From Deltaproteobacteria bacterium (GTDB taxonomy: Bacteria; Desulfobacterota; Syntrophobacteria; Syntrophobacterales; Syntrophobacteraceae), in assembly GCA_021793275.1 (NCBI GenBank), contig JAJYTC010000006.1:1-58577 (forward strand): DNA of 58,577 bases. The letters run 5' to 3'. The notes below the pieces were generated by a model. It was given only the letters and a program-made list of their open reading frames with translations. It made no database searches and was not told where the DNA came from. Positions within the stretch are counted from its first letter, which is position 1. Each line of letters begins with the position of its first letter. Shown here piece after piece: positions 45,267 to 52,819 of this stretch. A program made the position numbers and the translations under genes.

Positions 45267-47056
45267 AGCTTCTCCTCTCGGCGGTCTCTGCGACTCTGCG
45301 GTGGGGCTTCTTTCTCAAGACTCATGGCATTGCGGGGACATTCCACCACGCAGATGCCGCAGCCTTTGCAATAATCGTAATCGATGCTCCGTCCGCCGGA
45401 ACCATTATCGCGAACGACCGCCAAATCGGGGCAGTAGAGGCGGCAGTTGTCGCATTGATTGCAGAGGCCGCAGTTGAAGCATCGCTCGGCCTCTTTCATC
45501 GCCAGGCCGGCTGAAATTCTAAGGTCGATTTCCGCAAAGGAACTGACCCTTTCCTCCCTGAGGAGTCGAGGCTGCGCTACTTTGGGAGCGAATTGGAAAT
45601 GGTCCGTGTTGATTTCGCTAAAAGTTACGACATGGCGGTTCCGAGCACATCGCGGACCCCGCATATACACTTCCATCGAAAGGGAGGAACCGTTTCCCAC
45701 CCGGCAGGTTTCAAGCCCCGGCAAGACGTGGTCGGGGCCTTTGTGGAAAAGTATATCCAGGGCGATGGCGGCTTCCTTTCCGGAGGCTACCGCGTGCGAA
45801 ACGCTCTTGATTCGGGAGGCAAGATCGCCTCCGTAGGCCAAAACAGGAGAACCCCGGACAATCACCGAATTGGTCAAAAGAAGGACCCCTTCCTGCGCCA
45901 CGGGAGGGTTTTGCCACTCCTCGGCCGCCTCAAGCCCGACTGCCTTTATAACGTGCAAGACACGCAACTCCTGCGTCGTTTGAGGATTAACCGGCTCTAC
46001 ACGCGCTCTTTCCCCCGGACTTGTATCGACGGTCTTCATCTGCTGCAGGGTCAGCAGGTATTGCCCGCCCTTGCCTTCGATTCGAAGAGGTGACCAAAGC
46101 TCCAGCAATTGCACCCCTTCCTCAAGGGCCATGGAGATTTCCTCTTCAAAAGCCGGCATGTCCTCGCGGCGGCGCCTGTAAACAAGCAGAGGCCTCCCCC
46201 CCAGGCGCAAAACCGTGCGGGCCGCATCGACGGCGGTGTTCCCGCCTCCTATGACTGCCACCTGGGCGTTGAAAAATGAGGGAGCTTCCCCGCGATTTAC
46301 CTTTTGCAGAAACTGCAGCCCATCCTCCACGCCGCCCGCCTCTTCTCCGGCTATATGGAGCGCGACGCCCCTGGACCTGCCGCAGCCAAGAAAAACGGCG
46401 TCGTATTCGGACTGAATTTCCTCCAGGAAGGCTTTTGTGACCGGTTTTTGGCAGTAAAGATTAAATCCCGTTCCACAGATTTGTTCGATCTCGGCCCTGA
46501 GGACTCCAACAGGCAATCTATAGGCCGGGATGCCGTATCGCAGGACCCCGCCCGGCTCGGGGGCGGACTCGAATACATCGCAGCCGTAACCCAGGCGGGT
46601 AAGAAAATAGGCTGCAGCCAGCCCGGCAGGACCGGCGCCCACGACGGCCATCTTTCGGTTTTGGGAGGAAAGCCGCTCCAGGGAGGGTTTCAGCTCGTAC
46701 CTGGCGGCTGTGTCGGCCAGGAATCTTTCCATGGTACGGATACCGATCCCTTCATCGAACTCGCGCCGGTTGCATTCCTTTTCGCACGGGCGCAAACACA
46801 CTCGTCCGCATGCGGCCGGCAAAGGGTTTTCCTTGAGGATCGTTTCCCACGCTTCCTTGAAAAGCCCCCGGGCCGTCAGCATTTCTATGCGTCCGATGTC
46901 CTCTCCCGCCGGGCAGGCGGCGCTGCACGGGGCGGTCTTTTCGTCGTAGCGGGGGCGCAGAAAGCGCCATGACCCCGTTTTGTTGCTTTCGGTAGTGCGG
47001 AAGGAATGAGGAACGAAAAGGGGAATCGAATCCTTCATTTTGTGCTGCGCGCTCAT
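45263..47056 (-). CDS. GltD-like FAD/NAD(P) oxidoreductase fused to a delta-type ferredoxin domain, in the por operon
   Basis: 597 aa. The N-terminal Fer4_20 region has CSAACPAG and CGRVCLRPCEKEC. FAD and NAD(P) Rossmann motifs are VVGAGPAGLAAAYFL and VIGGGNTAVDAARTVLRLGG. At the C-terminus, CFNCGLCNQCDNCRLYCP and CKGCGICVVECP form two [4Fe-4S] motifs equivalent to a PorD subunit. The fusion offers a route for electrons between the 2-oxoacid enzyme, ferredoxin and NAD(P)H. Both flanking genes overlap it by four bases, so it should be part of the complex rather than a bystander; this is inference. Confidence 0.88.
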   Translation of the reverse strand: MSAQHKMKDSIPLFVPHSFRTTESNKTGSWRFLRPRYDEKTAPCSAACPAGEDIGRIEMLTARGLFKEAWETILKENPLPAACGRVCLRPCEKECNRREFDEGIGIRTMERFLADTAARYELKPSLERLSSQNRKMAVVGAGPAGLAAAYFLTRLGYGCDVFESAPEPGGVLRYGIPAYRLPVGVLRAEIEQICGTGFNLYCQKPVTKAFLEEIQSEYDAVFLGCGRSRGVALHIAGEEAGGVEDGLQFLQKVNRGEAPSFFNAQVAVIGGGNTAVDAARTVLRLGGRPLLVYRRRREDMPAFEEEISMALEEGVQLLELWSPLRIEGKGGQYLLTLQQMKTVDTSPGERARVEPVNPQTTQELRVLHVIKAVGLEAAEEWQNPPVAQEGVLLLTNSVIVRGSPVLAYGGDLASRIKSVSHAVASGKEAAIALDILFHKGPDHVLPGLETCRVGNGSSLSMEVYMRGPRCARNRHVVTFSEINTDHFQFAPKVAQPRLLREERVSSFAEIDLRISAGLAMKEAERCFNCGLCNQCDNCRLYCPDLAVVRDNGSGGRSIDYDYCKGCGICVVECPRNAMSLEKEAPPQSRRDRREEKL

Positions 47057-47610
47057 AGGGTTATCCCCGACACCCGTTCATAGGCCTCCCGGGCGGCTTC
47101 GATATTGACTTCCAGTTTTTCCGGAATCTCTTCTTCGATGGCGCCTTCTACGGCATCCATCGGAGGTGCGCCAAGAACACGGGCGAATGCGCCCATCATG
47201 GCCGTGTTGACTATGGGGTGGGTGCGCGTTCCAAGCTCATGCCTGAGAGCAATTTCGGTGGCGTCCACATAGGCGAGGCGAAAGTTCGAAAATCGGGCGG
47301 AATCGGCTGGGGGCGCCGGGGCATTGAGCAAAATCCAGCCCGTCGGTTTAAGGCCCCGGGTGACATCGATTGCCTCGAGGAGGGTCGTATCCAGGACCAC
47401 GACATGGTCGGGCGTGTATGAGTTTGTTCTGATGAGGATTTCTTCACGGTCCAGCCGCAGATAGGCTTCGACCGGCGCACCGCGTCGCTCGACCCCGAAA
47501 AGAGGAAAGCTCTGGACATAATAGCCGGCGCGAAAGAAGGCTTTTGCGAGCAAAATGGTCGCCACAACCGCACCCTGTCCCCCGCGCCCGTGAAAGCGAA
47601 TCTCCAGCAT
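47053..47610 (-). CDS. porG: 2-oxoacid:ferredoxin oxidoreductase, gamma subunit
   Basis: 185 aa from ATG 47610 (GGGAG upstream). The characteristic start FHGRGGQGAVVATILLAKAF is followed by GVERRGAPVEAYLRLD. The gamma subunit completes the alpha-beta-gamma core, with the delta role taken by the following fusion protein. It lies 26 bp after the regulator gene. Confidence 0.92.
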   Translation of the reverse strand: MLEIRFHGRGGQGAVVATILLAKAFFRAGYYVQSFPLFGVERRGAPVEAYLRLDREEILIRTNSYTPDHVVVLDTTLLEAIDVTRGLKPTGWILLNAPAPPADSARFSNFRLAYVDATEIALRHELGTRTHPIVNTAMMGAFARVLGAPPMDAVEGAIEEEIPEKLEVNIEAAREAYERVSGITL

Positions 47611-47636
47611 GACCGCTCCCTTTTGTCCCCTGCCAT

Positions 47637-48239
47637 TCAAACCTTGCTCCAGACGACCGCTATCGCTTTTGCGCTTCTGTCCCCGAGACATCGAAAGCTG
47701 TGACTGATGCTCGACAGAAAGTAGATGCTGTCGCCCGGATCGAGCACTTCCACCCGGTTCTGGGTACGGAACTCGAGCTTGCCTTCCAATAGAGTCAGGA
47801 ACTCCTCTCCTTCGTGGCTCACGAAAACCATCTCACTCGTATCCATGGGAGGAAATTCCACCAGGAACGGCTCCATATGCTTATCGCTCTTCTTGGTTTC
47901 GAGCGCTTCGTAGATGTAGTTGACCTCGCCCTTGTGATGATGGGGACGGCGCGCAATTCTGACCCGTTCGGAAAGCCGCGTCAGGGCGATTTCCTCGCTG
48001 CCGGATTTTTCCTGGAAAAAGTAGCCCATCCCTACTTCCAGCGCCTTGGCGATTTTTAGCAGGCTCGCAACCGGCGGCGCCGTCTCGCAATCCTCTATTT
48101 GAGACAATTCCTCTTTGCTCAAGCCCGTCTTTGCGGCCATGTCCTGCAGGGTGTAACGGTGTTTTTCGCGAAGCTCCCTCACCCTGACGCCGATCCTCAG
48201 GGCATCCGTGACCGCGCGATCATCTTTTCCGTGCGCCAT
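47637..48239 (-). CDS. XRE-family transcriptional regulator with C-terminal cupin domain
   Basis: 200 aa. The N-terminal HTH_3 is RVRELREKHRYTLQDMAAKT followed by GLSKEELSQIE. The C-terminal cupin (about 110-200) includes VSHEGEEFLTLLEGKLEFR and LDPGDSIYFLSSISHSFRCLG (split LDPGDSIYFLSS and ISHSFRCLG). Regulators of this kind sense a small ligand and control the adjacent operon. The ATG at 48239 follows GGAGG. It is first of the por operon, and its own promoter carries a palindrome, so autoregulation is likely. Confidence 0.9.
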   Translation of the reverse strand: MAHGKDDRAVTDALRIGVRVRELREKHRYTLQDMAAKTGLSKEELSQIEDCETAPPVASLLKIAKALEVGMGYFFQEKSGSEEIALTRLSERVRIARRPHHHKGEVNYIYEALETKKSDKHMEPFLVEFPPMDTSEMVFVSHEGEEFLTLLEGKLEFRTQNRVEVLDPGDSIYFLSSISHSFRCLGDRSAKAIAVVWSKV

Positions 48240-48333
48240 ATCGCCTCCTCCGGACTCGCTCCCGGCAGCAGTTCCAAGCCTTAACAAAATAAATGCGTCG
48301 CTCAACTCTCGCCGCGCCAACGCAGCAAAAAAG

Positions 48334-48381
48334 CCATAATTTATGGTATCATTTTTTAGATTTTAAACCATCATTTGACAA
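48334..48381 (-). promoter_or_regulatory. promoter and operator candidate of the XRE-por operon
   Basis: On the minus strand TTGTCA (48381-48376), 17 bp, then TAAAAA (48358-48353). Just downstream is the palindrome CCATAATTTATGG (48334-48346; arms CCATAA and TTATGG), which overlaps the predicted start of transcription. An ATCATTT element also appears twice nearby. This fits an operator for the first gene product. Confidence 0.55.
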
Positions 48382-48540
48382 AGAACCCTTCCGTGACAAC
48401 GTATGAATCAAAGACTAAGTTTTGTTTGTAGAAATCGCAACGGCAGTTGAGAGTTACAGGCGATTTCGAGTGCGGATTACCGTCGCCTTTGGAGCGAAGG
48501 AAAAAAGAAATGACCGGCACGATGAGGGTCGAGGTGATTT

Positions 48541-48693
48541 ATGAAGCGGCCTGGGCAAATAAAGCAGGAGCTTACCCGCCAGTGGGTTGAAAAAGCCGGG
48601 AAAGATTACGATACGAGCAGCCAGCTTCTTTCAGCTGCAGGGGATTATTTTGAGGCCGCCGCTTTTCATGCCCGACAGGCCGCAGAGAAATAA
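48541..48693 (+). pseudogene. truncated HEPN-domain protein
   Basis: A 50-codon frame starting at ATG 48541. The product begins MKRPGQIKQELTRQWVEKAG and continues through SSQLLSAAGDYFEAAAFHARQ to a stop after AAEK (shown here in pieces of SSQLLSAAGDYF and EAAAFHARQ). This is the N-terminal half of a HEPN domain, whose family continues past FHAQQAAEKALKA for about 80 more residues; the RxxxxH catalytic part is missing. No nucleotidyltransferase partner is present. It is a likely dead toxin fragment. Confidence 0.7.
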
Positions 48694-48754
48694 TCGAAAC
48701 CTGGCATAAAGTCGCTGCACCGCGCAGAGAAGTCCGCGAGCCCCCGCTCGCCTA

Positions 48755-49846
48755 TCACATAATCTCCGCAATAGGCCTTAGCAACTGCCGGACCGCCCCC
48801 GTCGCGACCGCCTCAAGGAATTCTTCGCCAAGGCGGTTTCCGGCCTCGATGACTTGATTCCAGTACGCGATACGCTCTTCATCGCGTCCGCGGAAAAATG
48901 GGAAATCCTGCCTGTCGGGAATTTTTTTATAGGGCAGGCTTTCAATGAACTGCATGGATGGAGAGACCATGAGCATGCGCTCCAGATTTTCTTCCCGGGG
49001 CTTCCGCCAGGGAAGGCGCTTATCGAACCAACCCGGTATGATGCGATTTGCGTAGTGGGGGAAAAGAATCAATCCATCGGAATTTCCGCCATTGCACAAG
49101 ACCGGCAGATCGAAATTGTAGTCTGTGATCCCGCCGTCCCGGTACATCCCCGGCGGAGCATCGGCAATATTTTTCACCCCCGACATGACCAGGGGGACAG
49201 CACCGGAAGCAAGCAGGGCATCTTTTAGATTTCCGGCCGAAAGGGGCGCCGTCCTTGTCTCGAGATCCGACATTTCACCGAGCGGCGGGGAATTCCGCGG
49301 GTCGACGAAAAGCACCCGGTCGAAAAAAAACCTCAAGCCGGCCCTGTGCACGGCGTTGTAGACTGCGGCATCCATGAGCCCAAGGCTCAATAGCACCTTG
49401 TTGTCGCTGGCGACCGGCCATTTGCAGTGAACCGTAAAAACGCCCAGTCTCAAGAATGGATGACTCAAAATCTCTTCGATTCCGCCGGCGCCCAACAGCG
49501 CGCAGAGTATTTTCGCGCATTCCAGGGTGACTTCTTCGCGCCCGGGATAGGGTGAATAGCTCTGCGCCATATAGGCCGCAAGGAATCGGTCCAGGGCTTG
49601 CGAGGGGTCGTTTTGCGAGACCGCCGCAAATCGCCATGCGCCAATTGATGCCCCCAACAGGAAAAGCGGTTCGGTCCTCCCCTTGAACCATGTGGAGAAT
49701 ATGGCTCGATCCAGGCCGTGAAGCACCAGCCACTTCGGCCCGCCGGCCGCTCCGAGAACCGCTTTGACCATCGATGGACTGAGCCCGTCGCACCCGATGG
49801 CATCCATCGCTTTTGTCCCTGCATAAAAAACGAGATTACCCGACAT
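48755..49846 (-). CDS. patatin-like phospholipase
   Basis: 363 aa from ATG 49846; GGAG lies ten bases upstream, while the ATG at 49900 has no binding site. Ser nucleophile in LLGASIGAWRFAA (GxSxG), the oxyanion-type GAAGGPKWLVLHG, and the Asp of the catalytic dyad in YRDGGITDYNFD. Patatins hydrolyse acyl chains of lipids. No signal peptide is seen. Monocistronic. Confidence 0.85.
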   Translation of the reverse strand: MSGNLVFYAGTKAMDAIGCDGLSPSMVKAVLGAAGGPKWLVLHGLDRAIFSTWFKGRTEPLFLLGASIGAWRFAAVSQNDPSQALDRFLAAYMAQSYSPYPGREEVTLECAKILCALLGAGGIEEILSHPFLRLGVFTVHCKWPVASDNKVLLSLGLMDAAVYNAVHRAGLRFFFDRVLFVDPRNSPPLGEMSDLETRTAPLSAGNLKDALLASGAVPLVMSGVKNIADAPPGMYRDGGITDYNFDLPVLCNGGNSDGLILFPHYANRIIPGWFDKRLPWRKPREENLERMLMVSPSMQFIESLPYKKIPDRQDFPFFRGRDEERIAYWNQVIEAGNRLGEEFLEAVATGAVRQLLRPIAEIM

Positions 49847-51044
49847 GGCAGAAGTACTCCGGGATAAAAGGATTTTTTTACCCTGATTTCCAAAGTGCAT
49901 AGAGATAGTGACTGGTGCTAAAATAGCAACGTCGGGGAAGGATTTAAAGACCTTTTAAGCTACCGGCATCGAGGCAATCGGGGATCACCGCCCGTCACTA
50001 TTTGCTATGAGCCATACTCCCTTCTCCGTCTTTCATCCGTTGCTTGCTCTAAACCAATTTTTGCGCCGGTGCAATAATTGGGTATCCCCCGGAACATGAA
50101 AGACTGCGGGACAACACACCGGGTCTTGGGATCGGTCAGTGTTGGGGTTCGCTTTGGCTCACCCCAACCTACTGTGCTCAGCCCCCTTTTTAGAGGATTT
50201 TCAAGCCCTTGGTCATACGATGGAAGCAGTGGCATGACATCCAAGCCTCTCACCCGAAACTTGCATCGAGCCTGATTTTGTGTTAGTGGCACTCAGTAAG
50301 GTTCCTCAGGTGATAGGAACTCCACGAAACGCGAGAACAAATAGGCCGATATCCTGCATTGATTGTGAGTTTTGATGAAATGGCAATCAGCCACATTTAA
50401 TGAGATTTGGAAGCGCTCTATTTGCACGCTCTCGGTGTTTTGTTTCCTTTTTTACGCAATCGTCACTTTGTCCTCGTGCCTTTTCCCAAACAGAACAGAT
50501 GACTCCAGGGCGCTGCTTTCCTGTCGATCGGCTTCGGACGTGCCTTCCTTGAGGATATTCACGGCCGGATTTTCCACCGAAGCCTACCATGGGAGAGTTT
50601 CCTTATTTATTATTTGTTTGTTGTTTTTAAACGCGAATAAGCTTCTCATTCCCCCTGGCGAAAACACCACTGGAATTGACGCTCCCATGCCTACCGCCAG
50701 GATACCCTGGGCGCAAATATTCCCGTTCTTGTTTTTCATGTTTTTCACTTTTCTTAATAGACCTCAACCGGTCAATAGACGTCAACTGGTCCATGAATTC
50801 CATCTCGTTCACTCCGGCTCGTCTCCGCCCGTCGTGTAAATACATCCTTGATTCGCATCTGCCGAGACTTTTTTCCACACAGTTAATCGCGAACTGCCGG
50901 CCTGTTCCCATTTCTTCCCCGCCGATGCCCGTCTCCGGCTGATGTGCAATAGTTTCGTCCTTCTTGCGGATAGCCGATCGTCCGCTTAAGATACCGATTT
51001 TTATAAATATTATACTGTAAACTCAATTATCAAGGGAGACATAA
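49847..51044. other. 1.2 kb region without a supported gene
   Basis: Contains a family C repeat (50141-50172) and AT-rich DNA near 50600-50640 and 51000-51030. Frames at 50375-50839 (+) and 50627-50911 (-) overlap each other. The minus one has GGGGA before its ATG but no recognised domain; the plus one has hydrophobic patches but an erratic composition. Neither is called. A TATACT element near 51013 could be the -10 of the SH3 gene. Confidence 0.4.
50141..50172. repeat. dispersed repeat, family C, copy 2
   Basis: GTTGGGGTTCGCTTTGGCTC followed by ACCCCAACCTAC; the arms GTTGGGGT and ACCCCAAC pair. It corresponds to the copy at 41725-41755, with shared ends GTTGGG...CCAACCTAC. Confidence 0.65.
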
Positions 51045-51506
51045 ATGGAGAAGTCCATAAGATCAACAATACTATCCTCTTTCATCATTCTAAGCCTTGC
51101 AGTTCTGATAAATCCGAATTGCGCTTCAGCCCAAAGCATTGGCAAGAACCAGATAAATATACGCTCAGGGCCGAGCCTTAGAAGCAGAGTGCTTTTTCAG
51201 GCGCCACTCGGCTACCCTATCAAGATAGAAAAGGAGCAGGGCAATTGGGTCTTTTTTAGAGATTGGGTAGGTGAGACAGGCTGGGTCTACAAGCCCTTTG
51301 TCTCCAATATCAGTACGGCGGTGATTCTCGTGTCGAGAGCAAACCTGCGAAGCGGGCCCGGGATCAGATACAACCTCGTTGGGCAGGCAAAAGAGGGAGA
51401 TATATATAAGATATTGGGAAGACAGGGAAAATGGTGTCGTCTGGGGTACTATTACGGCGACCAGCCAGTCGGATGGGTTGACTCCAGCCTGATCTTCGGG
51501 GATTAA
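51045..51506 (+). CDS. exported protein with two bacterial SH3 domains
   Basis: 153 aa. An N-terminal signal peptide (about 1-30, ending near CASAQS) is followed by two SH3_3 repeats, each with the NIRSGPS/NLRSGPG signature: INIRSGPSLRSRVLF and ANLRSGPGIRYNLVG. Such periplasmic SH3 proteins usually bind peptidoglycan or partner proteins. GGGAGA precedes the ATG. A large hairpin follows the stop codon. Confidence 0.88.
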   Translation: MEKSIRSTILSSFIILSLAVLINPNCASAQSIGKNQINIRSGPSLRSRVLFQAPLGYPIKIEKEQGNWVFFRDWVGETGWVYKPFVSNISTAVILVSRANLRSGPGIRYNLVGQAKEGDIYKILGRQGKWCRLGYYYGDQPVGWVDSSLIFGD

Positions 51507-51520
51507 GCAAGCCGGGGGAA

Positions 51521-51563
51521 GCGAGATGAGGGAGCGGAAAGCCCCGCTCTCTCCCCATCTCGC
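51521..51563. terminator. strong two-stem hairpin after the SH3 gene
   Basis: GCGAGATG (51521-51528) pairs with CATCTCGC (51556-51563), and inside it GAGCGG pairs with CCGCTC. There is no T run. It ends 6 bp before the DUF4258 start codon, so it could act as a 3' stability element of the SH3 gene or restrict ribosome access to the next frame. Confidence 0.5.
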
Positions 51564-51569
51564 ATCTTG

Positions 51570-51710
51570 ATGAACGTGAACGCTATTATCGATTATGTCA
51601 TCACGGAACACGCAGCCTTGCAGATGGACAGGAGAGACATACCTTTAGGGCAGGTCTGCGAGATTCTCGGACCTCCGGAACAGAGATTTGCGGTGAGGCA
51701 GGATCGATGA
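51570..51710 (+). pseudogene. DUF4258 protein fragment (toxin-like), N-terminal half
   Basis: 46 codons from ATG 51570. The product has VITEHAALQMDRRDIPLGQV followed by CEILGPPEQRFAVRQDR, the typical first half of DUF4258 (H-A-x2-R/Q-M-x3-R-x-I pattern). The C-terminal half of the family, with the second conserved histidine or arginine region, is absent; the frame stops at the junction with a DUF2283 remnant. Confidence 0.65.
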
Positions 51711-51840
51711 AAGTGACGAAGATAGGCCTGGTGTAATTCTCGATTACGATGCCGAGGGCCACCTCATTTCGCTTGAAATCCTTGACGCCTCCGGCAGAGT
51801 AAGCGACACTCGCAAGATCGAATTCGAAATGACCGGGTGA
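51705..51840 (+). pseudogene. DUF2283 protein fragment (antitoxin-like), C-terminal half
   Basis: In the frame ending at the TGA 51838-51840 the sequence reads ESDEDRPGVILDYDAEGHLI followed by SLEILDASGRVSD, a clear DUF2283 C-terminal half. Its N-terminal half is missing and no start codon fits this frame. It joins directly to the DUF4258 fragment out of frame, which looks like one deletion removing the end of one gene and the start of the other. Confidence 0.65.
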
Positions 51841-52024
51841 AAACGAATGCTTGGCGGCATGAGAATGGCGGTAGGTCCCCTAAATAACAGGTAACGACGA
51901 AAAACACCTTTTCGAAGCGATGCTCCCGCAGATCCCAGTTTATTTTGATATCGGCTTGTGATTATAAGTGGTGTCCAATTTGTAATAATGTTAGCGATAA
52001 TCCTCTTGCAACGGGGGTGCTGAA

Positions 52025-52297
52025 ATGACCTTTAACGACCGCGTAGAGATCAACCCCAAGATCATGCTGGGCAAGCCCGTGATTCGTGGGACCCGTATCA
52101 CGGTCGAACTGATTATCAGAAAACTTAGCGAGGGCGCAGGAGAACAGGACATCCTCGATGCATATCCTCACCTGACCGGTGACGACATCCGGGCTGCGCT
52201 CGCCTACGCCGCTGACAGCCTGGCTCATGAAGAAATTATACTCTCAAAGGTCGGGGCGCTCAATGTCGAAACAGGCAATGCTGTTCCTGGCAGATGA
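52025..52297 (+). CDS. DUF433 domain protein (VapB-like antitoxin candidate)
   Basis: 90 aa. INPKIMLGKPVIRGTRITVE is the DUF433 hallmark, followed by a winged-helix-like segment (EQDILDAYPHLTGDDIRAAL). DUF433 proteins are commonly encoded just upstream of DUF5615 PIN-like proteins as a toxin-antitoxin-type pair. Its 3' end overlaps the next gene by 35 bp. GGGGTG lies before the ATG. Confidence 0.87.
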   Translation: MTFNDRVEINPKIMLGKPVIRGTRITVELIIRKLSEGAGEQDILDAYPHLTGDDIRAALAYAADSLAHEEIILSKVGALNVETGNAVPGR

Positions 52298-52637
52298 AAG
52301 TTGTGATTTTGCGGTTATCCGAGCGTTGCGCGCCTCTGGATATGAGGTCAAAGCCATTGCCGAACTCTGCCCTGGGGTTTCCGATGAAAAAGTCATGCAG
52401 ATGTCTGTAGAAGAGGGCCGTATCCTGCTAACGGAGGATAAGGATTTCGGCTGGTTTGTTTTCGCTGGCGCGAGCGGCAGTGCAAGCGTCATTTTCATAA
52501 GGTTCCCTATGCAGGCACGATCGTCGCTCCCCGAAACCGTAGTTTCATTTGTGGAGCAAGCGGGAAGCAAACTGCCGGGATCATTTGCGGTGCTTGAGCC
52601 AGGTCGGATGCGATTAACTTCCATTCCGAGGAAATAA
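52263..52637 (+). CDS. DUF5615 PIN-like protein (toxin candidate)
   Basis: 124 aa. FLADESCDFAVIRALRASGY has the leading Asp of the PIN-like site; GRILLTEDKDFGWFVF gives the D-x-D/D-F motif typical of DUF5615. It is paired with the preceding DUF433 gene. Unlike the neighbouring TA-like genes, both members of this pair appear complete. The ATG at 52263 is used; a second ATG at 52278 is possible. RNase activity is inferred from the PIN fold, not shown. Confidence 0.82.
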   Translation: MSKQAMLFLADESCDFAVIRALRASGYEVKAIAELCPGVSDEKVMQMSVEEGRILLTEDKDFGWFVFAGASGSASVIFIRFPMQARSSLPETVVSFVEQAGSKLPGSFAVLEPGRMRLTSIPRK

Positions 52638-52819
52638 GTCTATGGCGCCTTGGTGTAAAATTGCCTCTCCGCGCAAGGGAGTCCGTGAGTAACGCTCGTT
52701 TAACCCGTATGAATCTGCAATCCACGTCGAGCAGTTTTTTGCACGAACTGCTCCCAAAGACTATCGTGGCCAAGTGAAATTCTGCAGTGAAAAATCGCGA
52801 TCTGAGGAAATGGACCGAC

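Noticed and set aside
50375-50911. Two overlapping opposite frames in the 49.8-51.0 kb gap
   Set aside because: The minus frame (50627-50911) has a plausible binding site but no domain; the plus frame has erratic composition. Not enough support to call either.
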